A DNA stretch of 64,000 nucleotides, taken from positions 1,736,001 to 1,800,000 of the forward strand of contig AP014719.1 of assembly GCA_001549895.1 (NCBI GenBank), given 5' to 3'. This document shows positions 40,013-48,979 of the stretch, one piece after another. The DNA is from Arthrobacter sp. Hiyo8 (GTDB lineage: Bacteria; Actinomycetota; Actinomycetes; Actinomycetales; Micrococcaceae). The notes under the pieces were generated by a model. It did not search any database and was not told where the DNA came from. It saw nothing but the letters and a program-made list of their open reading frames with translations. The translations under genes were made by a program, and so were the position numbers. The stretch's first letter is position 1. Each line of letters opens with the position of its first letter.

Positions 40013-41990
40013 ATGGCCGACTACCCGACAGAATCGGATGAGACCCTCGCAAACCTGCTGCACGAACAGCGCCGCTTCCTTCCGGAAGCCGGTTTTACCG
40101 CCCAAGCCAACGCCACGGTATCGGACTATGCCGAGTCCGACGCCGACAGGCTGGCGTTCTGGGCGCGGCAGGCGGAGCGGCTGGACTGGTCGCAAAAATG
40201 GACCGAGGTCCTGGACTGGTCGAACCCGCCATTCGCCAAATGGTTCATCGGGGGCAAGCTGAATGCGGCCTACAACTGCCTGGACCGGCATGTCGTCGCC
40301 GGCCGTGGAGACAAAATCGCCTACTACTTTGAAGGGGAAGGCGGAGATACCCGCACCATCACCTACGCCCAGCTCACGGACATGGTCTGCCAGGCAGCGA
40401 ACACGCTGACTGATTTGGGCGTCACGGCAGGAGACCGGGTGGCCATCTACATGCCGATGATCCCGGAAACCATCGTGGCGATGCTGGCTTGCGCCCGGAT
40501 CGGGGCTCCGCACACTGTGGTCTTCGGCGGGTTCTCTTCGGACGCCCTCCGCACCCGGATCCACGACTGCGACGCCCGGATCGTCATCACCTCCGACGGC
40601 GCCTACCGCCGCGGCAGGGCAACCGGACTGAAGCCCGCCGTCGACGAGGCCCTGCTGGACTGCCCGGACGTCCGAAACGTCCTCGTGGTCCGACGCACAG
40701 GCCAGGAGATCGACTGGACCCAGGGGCGGGATATCTGGTGGCACGAGTCGGTTGAGCTGGCCTCCACTGACCACCAAGCCGAAGCGTTCGATGCCGAGCA
40801 TCCCCTGTACGTGATGTACACCTCGGGGACCACCGGCAAGCCCAAGGGCATCCTGCACACCACCGGCGGCTACCTCACGGCATGCGCCTATACGCACTGG
40901 GCGGTTTTCGATCTGAAGGCTTCCTCCGACATTTTCTGGACGGCGGCGGACATCGGTTGGGTCACCGGGCACAGCTACATCGTGTACGGTCCCCTGGCCA
41001 ATGGCGCCACCTCCGTGCTGTACGAAGGGACTCCCGATTCCCGCACCAAGGCCGCTGGTGGGAAATCATCGACAAGTACAAAGTTTCGATTCTCTACTGC
41101 GCCCCCACCGCCATCCGCACGTTCATGAAGTGGGGCGCCCAGATACCGTCAAAGTACAGCCTCCGGAGCCTGCGTGTGATCGGCACGGTGGGCGAGCCGA
41201 TCAACCCGGCAGCGTACATCTGGTACCGGGAGAACATCGGGCACAACCGAACACCCGTTGTGGACACCTGGTGGCAGACCGAGACCGGATCCATCATGAT
41301 CAGTCCACTCCCGGGAGTTACGGCAGGCAAACCAGGCGCAGCCATGAAAGCCCTGCCCGGGATCGTGGCCGACGTCGTCGATGACGCGGGCGCACCGGTT
41401 GCCAACGGTTCCGGAGGCTATCTGGTGTTGAAGGCGCCGTGGCCATCCATGCTGCGCACCATCTGGGGCGACGACGACCGGTACGTGGAGACCTACTGGT
41501 CACGCTTCCCAGGTCTCTACTTCACAGGAGACGGCTCAAAGAAGGACGAGGACGGAGATATATGGCTCCTGGGCCGGGTCGACGATGTGATGAACGTGGC
41601 AGGACACCGGCTCTCGACGACGGAAATCGAATCGGCCCTCGTCTCCCACGCGAAAGTCGCGGAAGCCGCCGTCGTCGGCGCCGTCGACGAAACCACCGGA
41701 CAGGCGATCGTCGCCTTCGTCATCCTGCGCAGCGAAGCGGGCGACGGCGGCCCGGAAGTGGTGCAGGAGCTGCGTGAACACGTGGCCAAGGAAATCGGCA
41801 AAATCGCCCGGCCCCGCAGATCATGGTGGTGGCCGAGCTGCCCAAAACACGGTCCGGCAAGATCATGAGGCGGCTGCTCAAAGACGTCGCACAGGACAGG
41901 CCGATCGGGGACGTCACGACCTTGGCGGACTCGTCGGTCATGGACCTGATCAAGGCAGGAATGCCGGGCGGCGCAGGAAGGCCGCGCTAG
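40013..41990 (+). CDS. acs: Acetyl-CoA synthetase, two frame breaks
   Basis: About 659 residues after repair near 41,050 and 41,815, the normal Acs length. N-terminal DWSQKWTEVLDWSNPPFAKWFIGGKLNAAYNCLDRH, P-loop YTSGTTGKPKGILHTTGG, WQTETGSIMISPLPG, YFTGDG, GRVDDVMNVAGHRLSTTEIESALV and the C-terminal ELPKTRSGKIMRRLL, whose Lys is the site of regulatory acetylation. It converts acetate, ATP and CoA to acetyl-CoA. Co-transcribed with the acetate permease. Confidence 0.93.
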
Positions 41991-42250
41991 CGGGGGAACC
42001 CGGACGAAACAAACATCCAGACGACACAAAGGAGCCCTCCGGCCGACGTTTCCGCGGCTGGTAACGGGCCATCAAAGCATTTGACAGATTGAGGCACCCG
42101 GCCGAAGAAAACCCGGCCGCCCTTGTTTGGCGGGCAACAATGCTACGGCTTGGACCAGGGAAATCTTCAGCGAACTTTTCAGCGGGCGAACCTCCCTCCT
42201 GTACGCTGTGGGCGCAGAGAGACGACCGATACAAAAAATGGGGGGATGTT

Positions 42251-42499
42251 ATGACTCGACCCGCGTACGTAACACAGTGCTACGGCTTTCAGGAGTTCGC
42301 ATACCTCGTCAGATGTGCCGATCACACCAAAGACCGGGTTTTTCCCGGGCTCAAGGACGCGTTGGTTTTTGCGCAGAAGTACAACAACAAGCATCATCAT
42401 GGCGCAGTTCCTTACTTCCGCGATTGGGGCAGCAGGCAAGTCGAATTCCTCGCCCAGGTGCCTCTCAAGGACCGCCGAGGGCAGACCGGTTGCTTGTGA
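42251..42499 (+). CDS. Small hypothetical protein, 82 residues
   Basis: Starts MTRPAYVTQCYGFQEFAYLV after a GGGGGGAT leader; basic, His-rich middle (KYNNKHHHGAVPYF), no membrane segment. Not recognized. The frame stays open upstream, but the upstream part has no protein character. Confidence 0.45.
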   Translation: MTRPAYVTQCYGFQEFAYLVRCADHTKDRVFPGLKDALVFAQKYNNKHHHGAVPYFRDWGSRQVEFLAQVPLKDRRGQTGCL

Positions 42500-43033
42500 C
42501 TGCCAGGACTTACTTGCGATAACGGAAGGCCACGGGGGCGCTTCCAGCGGTCGTCCATGAATTTTCACTCTGTTTGGCGGTTGATCGCAGCACGCCGACG
42601 GCGATCGCGCTGGCAGCCGCGAGGCCAACGAAGCGGCACCCGAACACTGGCCACGGCAGCCGGGCGACGTCGCGAATGTGACGAGCGCAGGAGCGGGATC
42701 GCCGTCGTCGTCCGTCCAGCGGCTCGTGACGCACCACGCACGGCTGGGCAATTCGGGTTATCCGCGGCTGGAATTTGGGCGCCGCTCAGGGAACCCCGCT
42801 GAGCACGGGCATCGAACCTCAAGGGGGCCAGCGGCGTCAAGGGATAGTGGAGAATCCATGCCAGGAACCGGGATTCTCTCCCGCCGCTGGTCCTGTCTAT
42901 CAGGCGGACACCGAATTCGGGCCTGCGCGCAAGACCAAATTTCCTGTCATGAGTGAGGAAGGCCCAACCGTGGTTGCTGGGTTCCTCGCCATAGTCGCCT
43001 TGTTGGACGCCCGGGGCCGACAGCTCCGGGGCG
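42500..43033. other. Intergenic, no supported gene
   Basis: Holds the second copy (42,750-42,779) of a 30-bp element also at 34,984; otherwise nothing I can support. Confidence 0.45.
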
Positions 43034-43246
43034 TTATCCGGCGTCTCGTTCCCAGGTCAGGCCGAACGGCACGTCCTCGCTGAGGCCGACTGTGTATTTT
43101 CCTGCCCCGTGTCGGGTGATTAGGATGCCGCAGCGGCGTTCGGCGAGGGCCGCCTGCCGGACCGCTTCAACGGCTGCGGCGAGTTCGGTCTCCATAGCTG
43201 CCGCGTTTGAGACCGTGACTTCCAAAGTGGGCTTGAGCTGGGTCAT
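43034..43246 (-). CDS. Small hypothetical protein, 70 residues
   Basis: MTQLKPTLEVTVSNAAAME, then an Ala-rich helix and CGILITRHGAGKYTVGLSEDVPFG. It looks like a small conserved actinobacterial protein of unknown function. Its ATG overlaps the stop of the SPW-protein frame (ATGA). Confidence 0.55.
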   Translation of the reverse strand: MTQLKPTLEVTVSNAAAMETELAAAVEAVRQAALAERRCGILITRHGAGKYTVGLSEDVPFGLTWERDAG

Positions 43247-43887
43247 GATCGGCGCGTCCTGTTCCGGTTGTGTCGAGTGGGTGCCCGAGGGCAAGGGCTC
43301 CGGGACCCTCGGGGGTGCAGGGGTTGTTCGTCCAGTCCCTGGCGGCGACCCCATGGGGGCCGCCGCGAGCCCGGCAAGACCCGCGCAAGGAACGCGCGAC
43401 CACCGCCGGCACAAAGCCGCTTGAGCTTTAGAGCGGATCGGGCCAAGGACGAACGCCAAGAGGCCAACAACATGGGACGGCCGGCGGGTCCGCTTACGCC
43501 CCGCCGGCCATCTATCTCCGGCTGTTCAATGCGATGGCTGACCATGTGATGCCGGTGTTCCTCGGTGCTGGGCTTGATCGCCGTCGCGGTGACGACGAGC
43601 GCCACCAGGCCGGTGATCCAGGACGTCCAGGCGACGCCGGTTTGCATCGCGTAGGAACCGAACCACGGAGAGAGGAACAACAGGACGCCCAAGGCTGCCT
43701 GGATCCACTCCATGGCCGGGGTTCCGGGGATGGCCAGATTGATGACGCCGCTGATGACCAGCAATGCGCCGAACACGAGCATCAAGGCAGTCGAGCCGCC
43801 GGCCGCCTTGGTCCAGATGACAGATAGCACGGCATAGAGCCCGGCAACAACCGTGACCCAATCCTGCCATCGCGTCCACTTCTTCAT
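43243..43887 (-). CDS. SPW-repeat membrane protein, C-terminus uncertain
   Basis: ATG after GGAGGTG. Four membrane segments in the first 115 residues (KKWTRWQDWVTVVAGLYAVLS, ALMLVFGALLVISGVINLAI, and VLLFLSPWFGSYAM with the name-giving SPW). The remaining 95 residues are Arg/Pro-rich and probably result from a lost stop or frame break; normal family length is about 120-140. Function unknown. Confidence 0.7.
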   Translation of the reverse strand: MKKWTRWQDWVTVVAGLYAVLSVIWTKAAGGSTALMLVFGALLVISGVINLAIPGTPAMEWIQAALGVLLFLSPWFGSYAMQTGVAWTSWITGLVALVVTATAIKPSTEEHRHHMVSHRIEQPEIDGRRGVSGPAGRPMLLASWRSSLARSALKLKRLCAGGGRAFLARVLPGSRRPPWGRRQGLDEQPLHPRGSRSPCPRAPTRHNRNRTRRS

Positions 43888-44238
43888 TGAAACCACCTCC
43901 ATGATTCGGAACCATCCCGGATCAAAATGCACCTGGAGACTTGTTCTTTCGACGATTGCCACGCCATGCGGTGCCGCCATCGATCCGGCGGGGTGAAGGG
44001 CCTACACGACTCACCCGGTGCATTCGCGCCTTCACAGCCGGACTTATGGATTAACAAAAACCAGCCGCTGCGTCTTCCCGCCACGCAGTGCCCGTTCTTG
44101 GTTCCTGCAATTCGGCCGCAGCTGGTGATGGCGGGCAACCGGACCGGTCGGCCTCGACGGCAACCGGCGCCCACCTAAAACCCGTCCACGGATGGCCGCA
44201 GGATCTGCGTCCCGCTGTTCGAGCCCTGCCGAACTTGC
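43888..44238. other. Intergenic, no supported gene
   Basis: About 350 nt between two minus-strand genes; nothing recognizable beyond the upstream region of the SPW gene. Confidence 0.45.
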
Positions 44239-44508
44239 CTAGGGAACGGAAATCCTACGCCAGACGTACCAGCAAACGCTGCCGAACATCAACAGAAACC
44301 CCAGAACGCCCAGGCCCGGAAGCTGCGCGGAGTTCCCCAGAATCATCAATCCGAAGCCTACGAGGACCAGGACGCTGCCCGCGGACCAGCGAAGCCACAG
44401 TCTGGGAGACCTTCCCGTCTCCAATTCCCGGGCCAGGACCGGGTCATTATCAGCCAGATCCCTTTCGAGTTCCTGCAGGCGCCTGCGCTCATAATCCGAG
44501 AGAGGCAT
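44239..44508 (-). CDS. DUF3040 membrane protein
   Basis: 89 residues. MPLSDYERRRLQELERDLADNDP at the N-terminus is the DUF3040 hallmark, followed by two membrane helices. I use the ATG, not the TTG two codons upstream. Function unknown; common in actinobacteria. Confidence 0.85.
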   Translation of the reverse strand: MPLSDYERRRLQELERDLADNDPVLARELETGRSPRLWLRWSAGSVLVLVGFGLMILGNSAQLPGLGVLGFLLMFGSVCWYVWRRISVP

Positions 44509-44672
44509 TGCCAACCATTCCTTCCCGTCTCAGCCTTCATCCATCGCACCGCCAAGCCATCAACAGCCTGCTTGCTTTAATTATCAGCTCCCGGAACCAG
44601 CGCGTTCCAGCTCGTCTGCCATCGGCCCACGACGGCATTGACGCCGAATGGCCCTGCGCTCACGCTTGAAGC

Positions 44673-45513
44673 ATGGCCACCAAACTATCCGGAGTGATCG
44701 TCGGGACGTTCCCGGAGCTGCGCTTCGAACCCACCGCCAAGCGGATCCGTGCGAGCCTGGGCGGGAACACCGTCGTCGACACCCTGCACGCGTGGCTGGT
44801 CTGGGAGCCGAAGCGCATTACACCTATCTACGCAGTACCGGAGGCCGAATTGCTGGCAGAGCTTGCGCCGCCGCGCGACCCTACGGCCGATGTTCCGGAG
44901 TTCGGCGTCAGGCTGTCCGCAGACTCACTCCCGTCGCTGGATCCGCGCACGGGGTTCGGACGGCACACCACCCCCGGCGAACAGCTCGACGTTGTGACAG
45001 GGACGACGACGGCGCCCGGGGCCGCGTTCCGCCGGACGACCCCGACCTGGCCGGGTATGTCGTGCTGGATTTCGCCGCCTTTCAGTGGCGGGAAGACGAC
45101 GAGGAAATCATCGGCCACCCCCGCGACCCCTTCCACCGCGTGGACATCCGGGCCTCATCCCTGACCGTGGAGGTCTCCCTCGACCGGGTCCCACTAACGG
45201 CGCGCAACTCCTGTACGAGACGTTGCTTCCCGTCCGCTACTACATCCCGCCCGGGGATGTGCGGCTGGACCTCATGGAGGAGAGCCCCAAGAGGACCGTC
45301 TGCCCGTACAAGGGAGAAGCCCGCTACTGGACGTACCCCGGCGCCGAGGACGGCAGGAATGTCGCTTGGAGCTATGACCGGCGTTTCCGCGACGCCGCGC
45401 AGATCCACGGCCTGCTGAGCTTCTTCAATGAAAGGGTGGACCTGACGGTCGACGGCGTCCTGCAACCGCGGCCGGTGACGCCTTGGTCGCGGCCGCAGGA
45501 CCGGCGGGAGTGA
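44673..45513 (+). CDS. DUF427 domain protein (two domains), two frame breaks
   Basis: About 280 residues after repair near 45,025 and 45,195. The second domain contains ALLYETLLPVRYYIPPGDVRLDL-like sequence (LLYETLLPVRYYIPPGDVR) and CPYKGEARYWTY, the DUF427 signature; the first is a divergent copy. Function unknown. Confidence 0.8.
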
Positions 45514-45550
45514 AGGCGCCTGAGCGCCTGCGGGGAGCCGGCAAGGTGCT

Positions 45551-45751
45551 TCAGGATCCGATTCCAAGGGCGGTCAACAGCACGAGCACGATGGTGGCGA
45601 CCGCGAACAGGCCGTGCACGTAGACGAGGGGAACCGGAAGATGCGCTTCCGGGGTAGATTCCTTGCGGCTGTGCCTCCATCTCAGGAACATCACATCCCC
45701 GAGGACTGCGACGATCACCAGGAGTCCGAAGGCGACCCAGGTCAGGATGTC
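45551..45751 (-). CDS. Small membrane protein, start unresolved
   Basis: 66 codons read DILTWVAFGLLVIVAVLGDV, a short basic loop (RWRHSRKES), then LVYVHGLFAVATIVLVLLTAL: two membrane helices. A TAG directly precedes GAC, so the true ATG is probably hidden by a base error (for example ATGGACATC). Overlaps the end of the upstream small membrane gene by 10 nt. Confidence 0.55.
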   Translation of the reverse strand, partial: DILTWVAFGLLVIVAVLGDVMFLRWRHSRKESTPEAHLPVPLVYVHGLFAVATIVLVLLTALGIGS

Positions 45752-45957
45752 CTATCGATGATCAGGTAGACGATCCACAGGATCAACCCGGCGGCGGCTA
45801 GCAGGAAGTGGCTGAAAATTAGGGGAGGTACAAGGCGTGTCGGGATGGAGGCGTCACTCTGTGCGGCGCGCAGGCCGCCTTTGCTTAGCCACAGGCCGAG
45901 CATGGTGAACCCGAGGACTGCGGTAACAATCCAGGTGACGAGTGCGGCGATGCCCAT
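45742..45957 (-). CDS. Small membrane protein, 71 residues
   Basis: MGIAALVTWIVTAVLGFTML, a hydrophilic loop, then LIFSHFLLAAAGLILWIVYLII: two helices. ATG with GAAGGA site that includes the stop of the DUF2231 gene; second of three membrane genes in one operon. Function unknown. Confidence 0.65.
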   Translation of the reverse strand: MGIAALVTWIVTAVLGFTMLGLWLSKGGLRAAQSDASIPTRLVPPLIFSHFLLAAAGLILWIVYLIIDRTS

Positions 45958-45961
45958 GGGA

Positions 45962-46480
45962 CTAGTCCTTCGCTGTAGTGGCGATGTCGAAGCCGGCGGC
46001 TTGGGTCTCTTCATTGGCAACCCGCACGCCATAGTGGAAGGCGAGTTTGCCGCCAAGGTACCCGGAGACGCCCAGTGCGGCGACACTGAGAGCCGAGAAA
46101 ATGATCAGTACGGCCTGCACGGGTCCGTGCTGACCGACCCTGAGGAGGAAGTTGACCAGGTAGGCAATGGTGATGGTGAGGTTCAGGCTCATGTGGACCA
46201 GTGCGGTACGGAAGGCCCGCGTGCCGGTCGGGATGGCGAACAGGTCCAGGAATCCGACCAGTGCTGCAGCTGCTGCACCGAGCACGCCAATGGCGATCAG
46301 CCATCGTGACCCCGTTGCCAGCGCGGCTGCATCGCCGCTTGCAATGAGAGATCCGAGGTCGAAGACGAGGCTGGCCACCCACGCCCCGATCGGCACGGTC
46401 ACCAGGATCGGGTGGAACGGGTGGCCGTAGGGGCCTGCCAGAAAAGTCACTGGCTCCTTGGCCCGACGCATGTCATCCAT
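45962..46480 (-). CDS. DUF2231 membrane protein
   Basis: 172 residues from MDDMRRAKEPVTF. Four membrane helices; HPFHPILVTVPIGAWVASLVFDLGSL is the DUF2231 start. The ATG and its AGAAGG site lie inside a 25-bp tandem duplication, so a second start region occurs 25 nt upstream in another frame. First gene of a three-gene membrane operon. Confidence 0.85.
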   Translation of the reverse strand: MDDMRRAKEPVTFLAGPYGHPFHPILVTVPIGAWVASLVFDLGSLIASGDAAALATGSRWLIAIGVLGAAAAALVGFLDLFAIPTGTRAFRTALVHMSLNLTITIAYLVNFLLRVGQHGPVQAVLIIFSALSVAALGVSGYLGGKLAFHYGVRVANEETQAAGFDIATTAKD

Positions 46481-46520
46481 CGATACCTTCTCCGGTGTCA
46501 TCCATCGATACCTTCTCCGG
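46471..46520. repeat. 25-bp perfect tandem duplication over the DUF2231 start
   Basis: The 25-bp unit beginning TGTCATCCATCG and ending CTCCGG occurs twice in a row. It duplicates ribosome-binding site plus ATG. Confidence 0.9.
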
Positions 46521-46711
46521 AAAGACGATAACGGATCGCGGTTTGCATGACGGTCCCGGGCTTACACCGAAACTCGCACAAGGACGAACCGCCTTGCTTC
46601 TTCGTCGGTGAGCCAGCGCCGGGAATCCAAAAACGTGTTACTTCATTTTAGAATTTCGGGAACGCCCGCCACAAGAGGCCGCGCCTTCCGGATCTTAAAG
46701 GGAGGGACCAG

Positions 46712-47468
46712 ATGCCCGAGCAACGACTCACCATTGCGGGACCGGGATCCGAAGCGGACGCTACGGGGACGGCGCCGGCTGGCTCCGCCTATTCCAGGCG
46801 CTCCGGCCGGCGGGTTCGGTGCCTGCTCCGGCTGCGGTGCGCACGCGGGTTCGGATCCCGCTCAGGTTCGCCGACGGCTTCGCCACGACAGCCGATGCGT
46901 TCACGTTCTCGGGTCTGGTGGACCACAAGGAGCACCTGCTGCTGGGGCTCGGTGACTGGCAGGGTGCCCTGCTCGGCGCCAGGGCCAGGGCCAGGGCCAT
47001 GGCTCCCTTCGTTCGGCCTCACAGCGAATGCATGACCGGGGACGTCATGGGCTCGCAGCGGTGCGACTGCGGGCCTCAGCTCCGCGAAGCGGCCGAGCGG
47101 CTCGCCGACCAGGGGGCTTCCTGCTGTACCTGAGGCAGGAAGGCCGGGGCATCAGGCTCTACGAGAAACTTGACGCGTACTCCCTCCAGGACCGAGGCCT
47201 GGACACTTACGCAGCGAACGGCGCGCTAGGCCACGGTGAGGACGAGCGGGACTACCAGACGGCCGCGCAGATGCTGCTCGCTGTCGGAGTGGACCGGATC
47301 CGGCTGCTGAGGAACAACCCGGACAAGGCCCTCCAGCTCGAGGCCAACGGTGTCGCCGCGGCCGAGCGCGTGCCCGCCCTGGTCCACCTTTCATCCTCGA
47401 ATGCCCGACACCTGACCACCAAGCGCGACCACACCGGCCATACAATTGACTTGGGGCCGCTCCCCTAA
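46712..47468 (+). CDS. ribA: GTP cyclohydrolase II, two frame breaks
   Basis: About 252 residues after repair near 46,815 and 47,120. Zinc ligands in HSECMTGDVMGSQRCDCGPQL; then LLYLRQEGRGIRLYEKLDAYSLQDRGLDTYAANGALGHGEDERDYQTAAQML and RLLRNNPDKALQLEANG, the RibA active site. Stand-alone RibA without the RibB (DHBP synthase) domain. First step of riboflavin (or deazaflavin-type) biosynthesis. Strong GGGAGGG site before the ATG. Probably a second copy beside a chromosomal one. Confidence 0.88.
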
Positions 47469-48059
47469 CCCCCGTCGGGCACCGGGGCGCACCATCTTCT
47501 GCCGCCGGTGGATTATCTGCGGTTTCCATGGAACCGTTCCCAGCAAGCTCCCGGAGTCGGCTCGGAACCCGCCTTCTGATCCCCCTGAGCATCTCCCAAG
47601 CCTGATGGTGTGACTGCTGTGCTTATCGGGCTCGTCAAGCGGCACGCGCTCCGCCGATGGGCCGTGACCTGACCGGGCCGCACAACGGACGGCATCCCCG
47701 CACATTTCCCGACCATAATCAAGACGACAGGCCGCGACGGACTGAGCGAACGAGTGCCCCAACTCGGAGGAAGCAGCCCGCCACCTCGAAGCAGCACTAG
47801 CCTCCTTGGGCCTTCGAGGACGGAAGTCCACATGCGGCTGATGGAATCCGCTGCGGGCACATTCGGCACTGGCTTCGCCGACTCCCCGACGCTCACAGCC
47901 GACAGAGACAATATCTCCGTGCCGAAACGGCAGTGACAGACCTCGCCTGCAGCATCTACCCGACGCCGTCCGGGTTTGCGGGCCTGCCGACCCTTTAAAC
48001 AGATCAAGGAAGCCCTCATGGACCACGGGATGTGAGGCCCAAGCAAGGCCGCACGATGG
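47469..48059. other. Intergenic, no supported gene
   Basis: About 590 nt; long open frames on the minus strand are compositional and have no domain features. Confidence 0.4.
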
Positions 48060-48194
48060 GAAACCCTCCGCGATGCATGCAGTGTCCGTGTTATAGAAAG
48101 GAGCAGAATCTGCGAGTTGATTCCCGGACCCGTCAACCAGCCCGACCCTGCAGGTGCCTGCCGCGTCAGTGAATACTTCAAAATGACCGGCCAT
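48060..48194 (-). pseudogene. DUF1508 (YegP-like) protein fragment
   Basis: MAGHFEVFTDAAGTCRVGLV then DGSGNQLADSAPF matches the start of DUF1508 domains (beta-strand protein that binds DNA or stress ligands in some species). After about 45 residues the similarity ends. Confidence 0.5.
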
Positions 48195-48979
48195 CAGAGA
48201 AGTGCCCTCTGAAGGCAGTACACGGGCTCCGGCGGTGGCGCGGTTGTTGAGCATCTGATGGTTTCCTGATCAGCCGCGCCGCTCCAGTTTCCTCGTCACC
48301 AGGTTCGGCAATGACTGCGCTGGTTCGGAAAGCCGCCGAGCCTCGGCCGGAGCTACGATTTCATCGCAATGAGGAAGCACGAGGCGGATGCGTTCGAGTT
48401 CGCGCGAGGGCGCGGATGGCCGGCGTCGAAAATAGTTCCTGAACCGCGCTTATCTGAGCGGATCCCCGGCCAGGTTTCACTGGAGAAGCCCTTTGCCGTC
48501 CAGGGTTCACGTCCTCGTGCATGGCGGGCATCGAAGTGCACGCTCCCCTAAACTGGAGGCTGCGATGATGTGTCATGGCGTGGCCGTCTCCTCGGGAGTT
48601 GATCGAATCCAGCTTCTTGACAGGACTCAAGCATACCGGATGTGATTCATGTCGCATCAAGGACTTGCGGGTCTGTGTCCATCTTGCCGGGCAGGGCCCG
48701 GGTCCGGAAACCCCGGCATCCATAACCACCGGGCCATCAACCCGCCTCCATCCTCGGACCTATGACGATCATCGGGTCGCTGACAGGCGGAAGCAGCCAG
48801 GACTGATGCGGGACCGGCCGCGGGGCGTGCTGCGCCTCTAATGCTGCATGTGAGTCAGCCGGCGCAGCTTCAGCTTCTCGGATGAAGGTACCTTCAAGAG
48901 TTCGGCGATGAACACGAGGAGATGGTCGCGGTGATGACCAAACGGAACGGTACCGCGGGAGCGGCCATCATCACCGGCA
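48195..48979. other. Intergenic, no supported gene
   Basis: About 785 nt downstream of the penicillin-binding protein gene; several open frames of 60-120 codons, none recognizable. Confidence 0.4.

Noticed and set aside
39404..40972. 522-codon open frame on the minus strand over satP and acs
   Set aside because: Antisense to two conserved genes; no domain features.
46521..46711. FMN riboswitch ahead of ribA
   Set aside because: I could not find the conserved RFN element blocks in the leader.
47391..48254. 287-codon minus-strand frame as a full gene
   Set aside because: Only its first 45 residues after MAGHFEVF resemble a known domain; the rest is compositional and overlaps the end of ribA.
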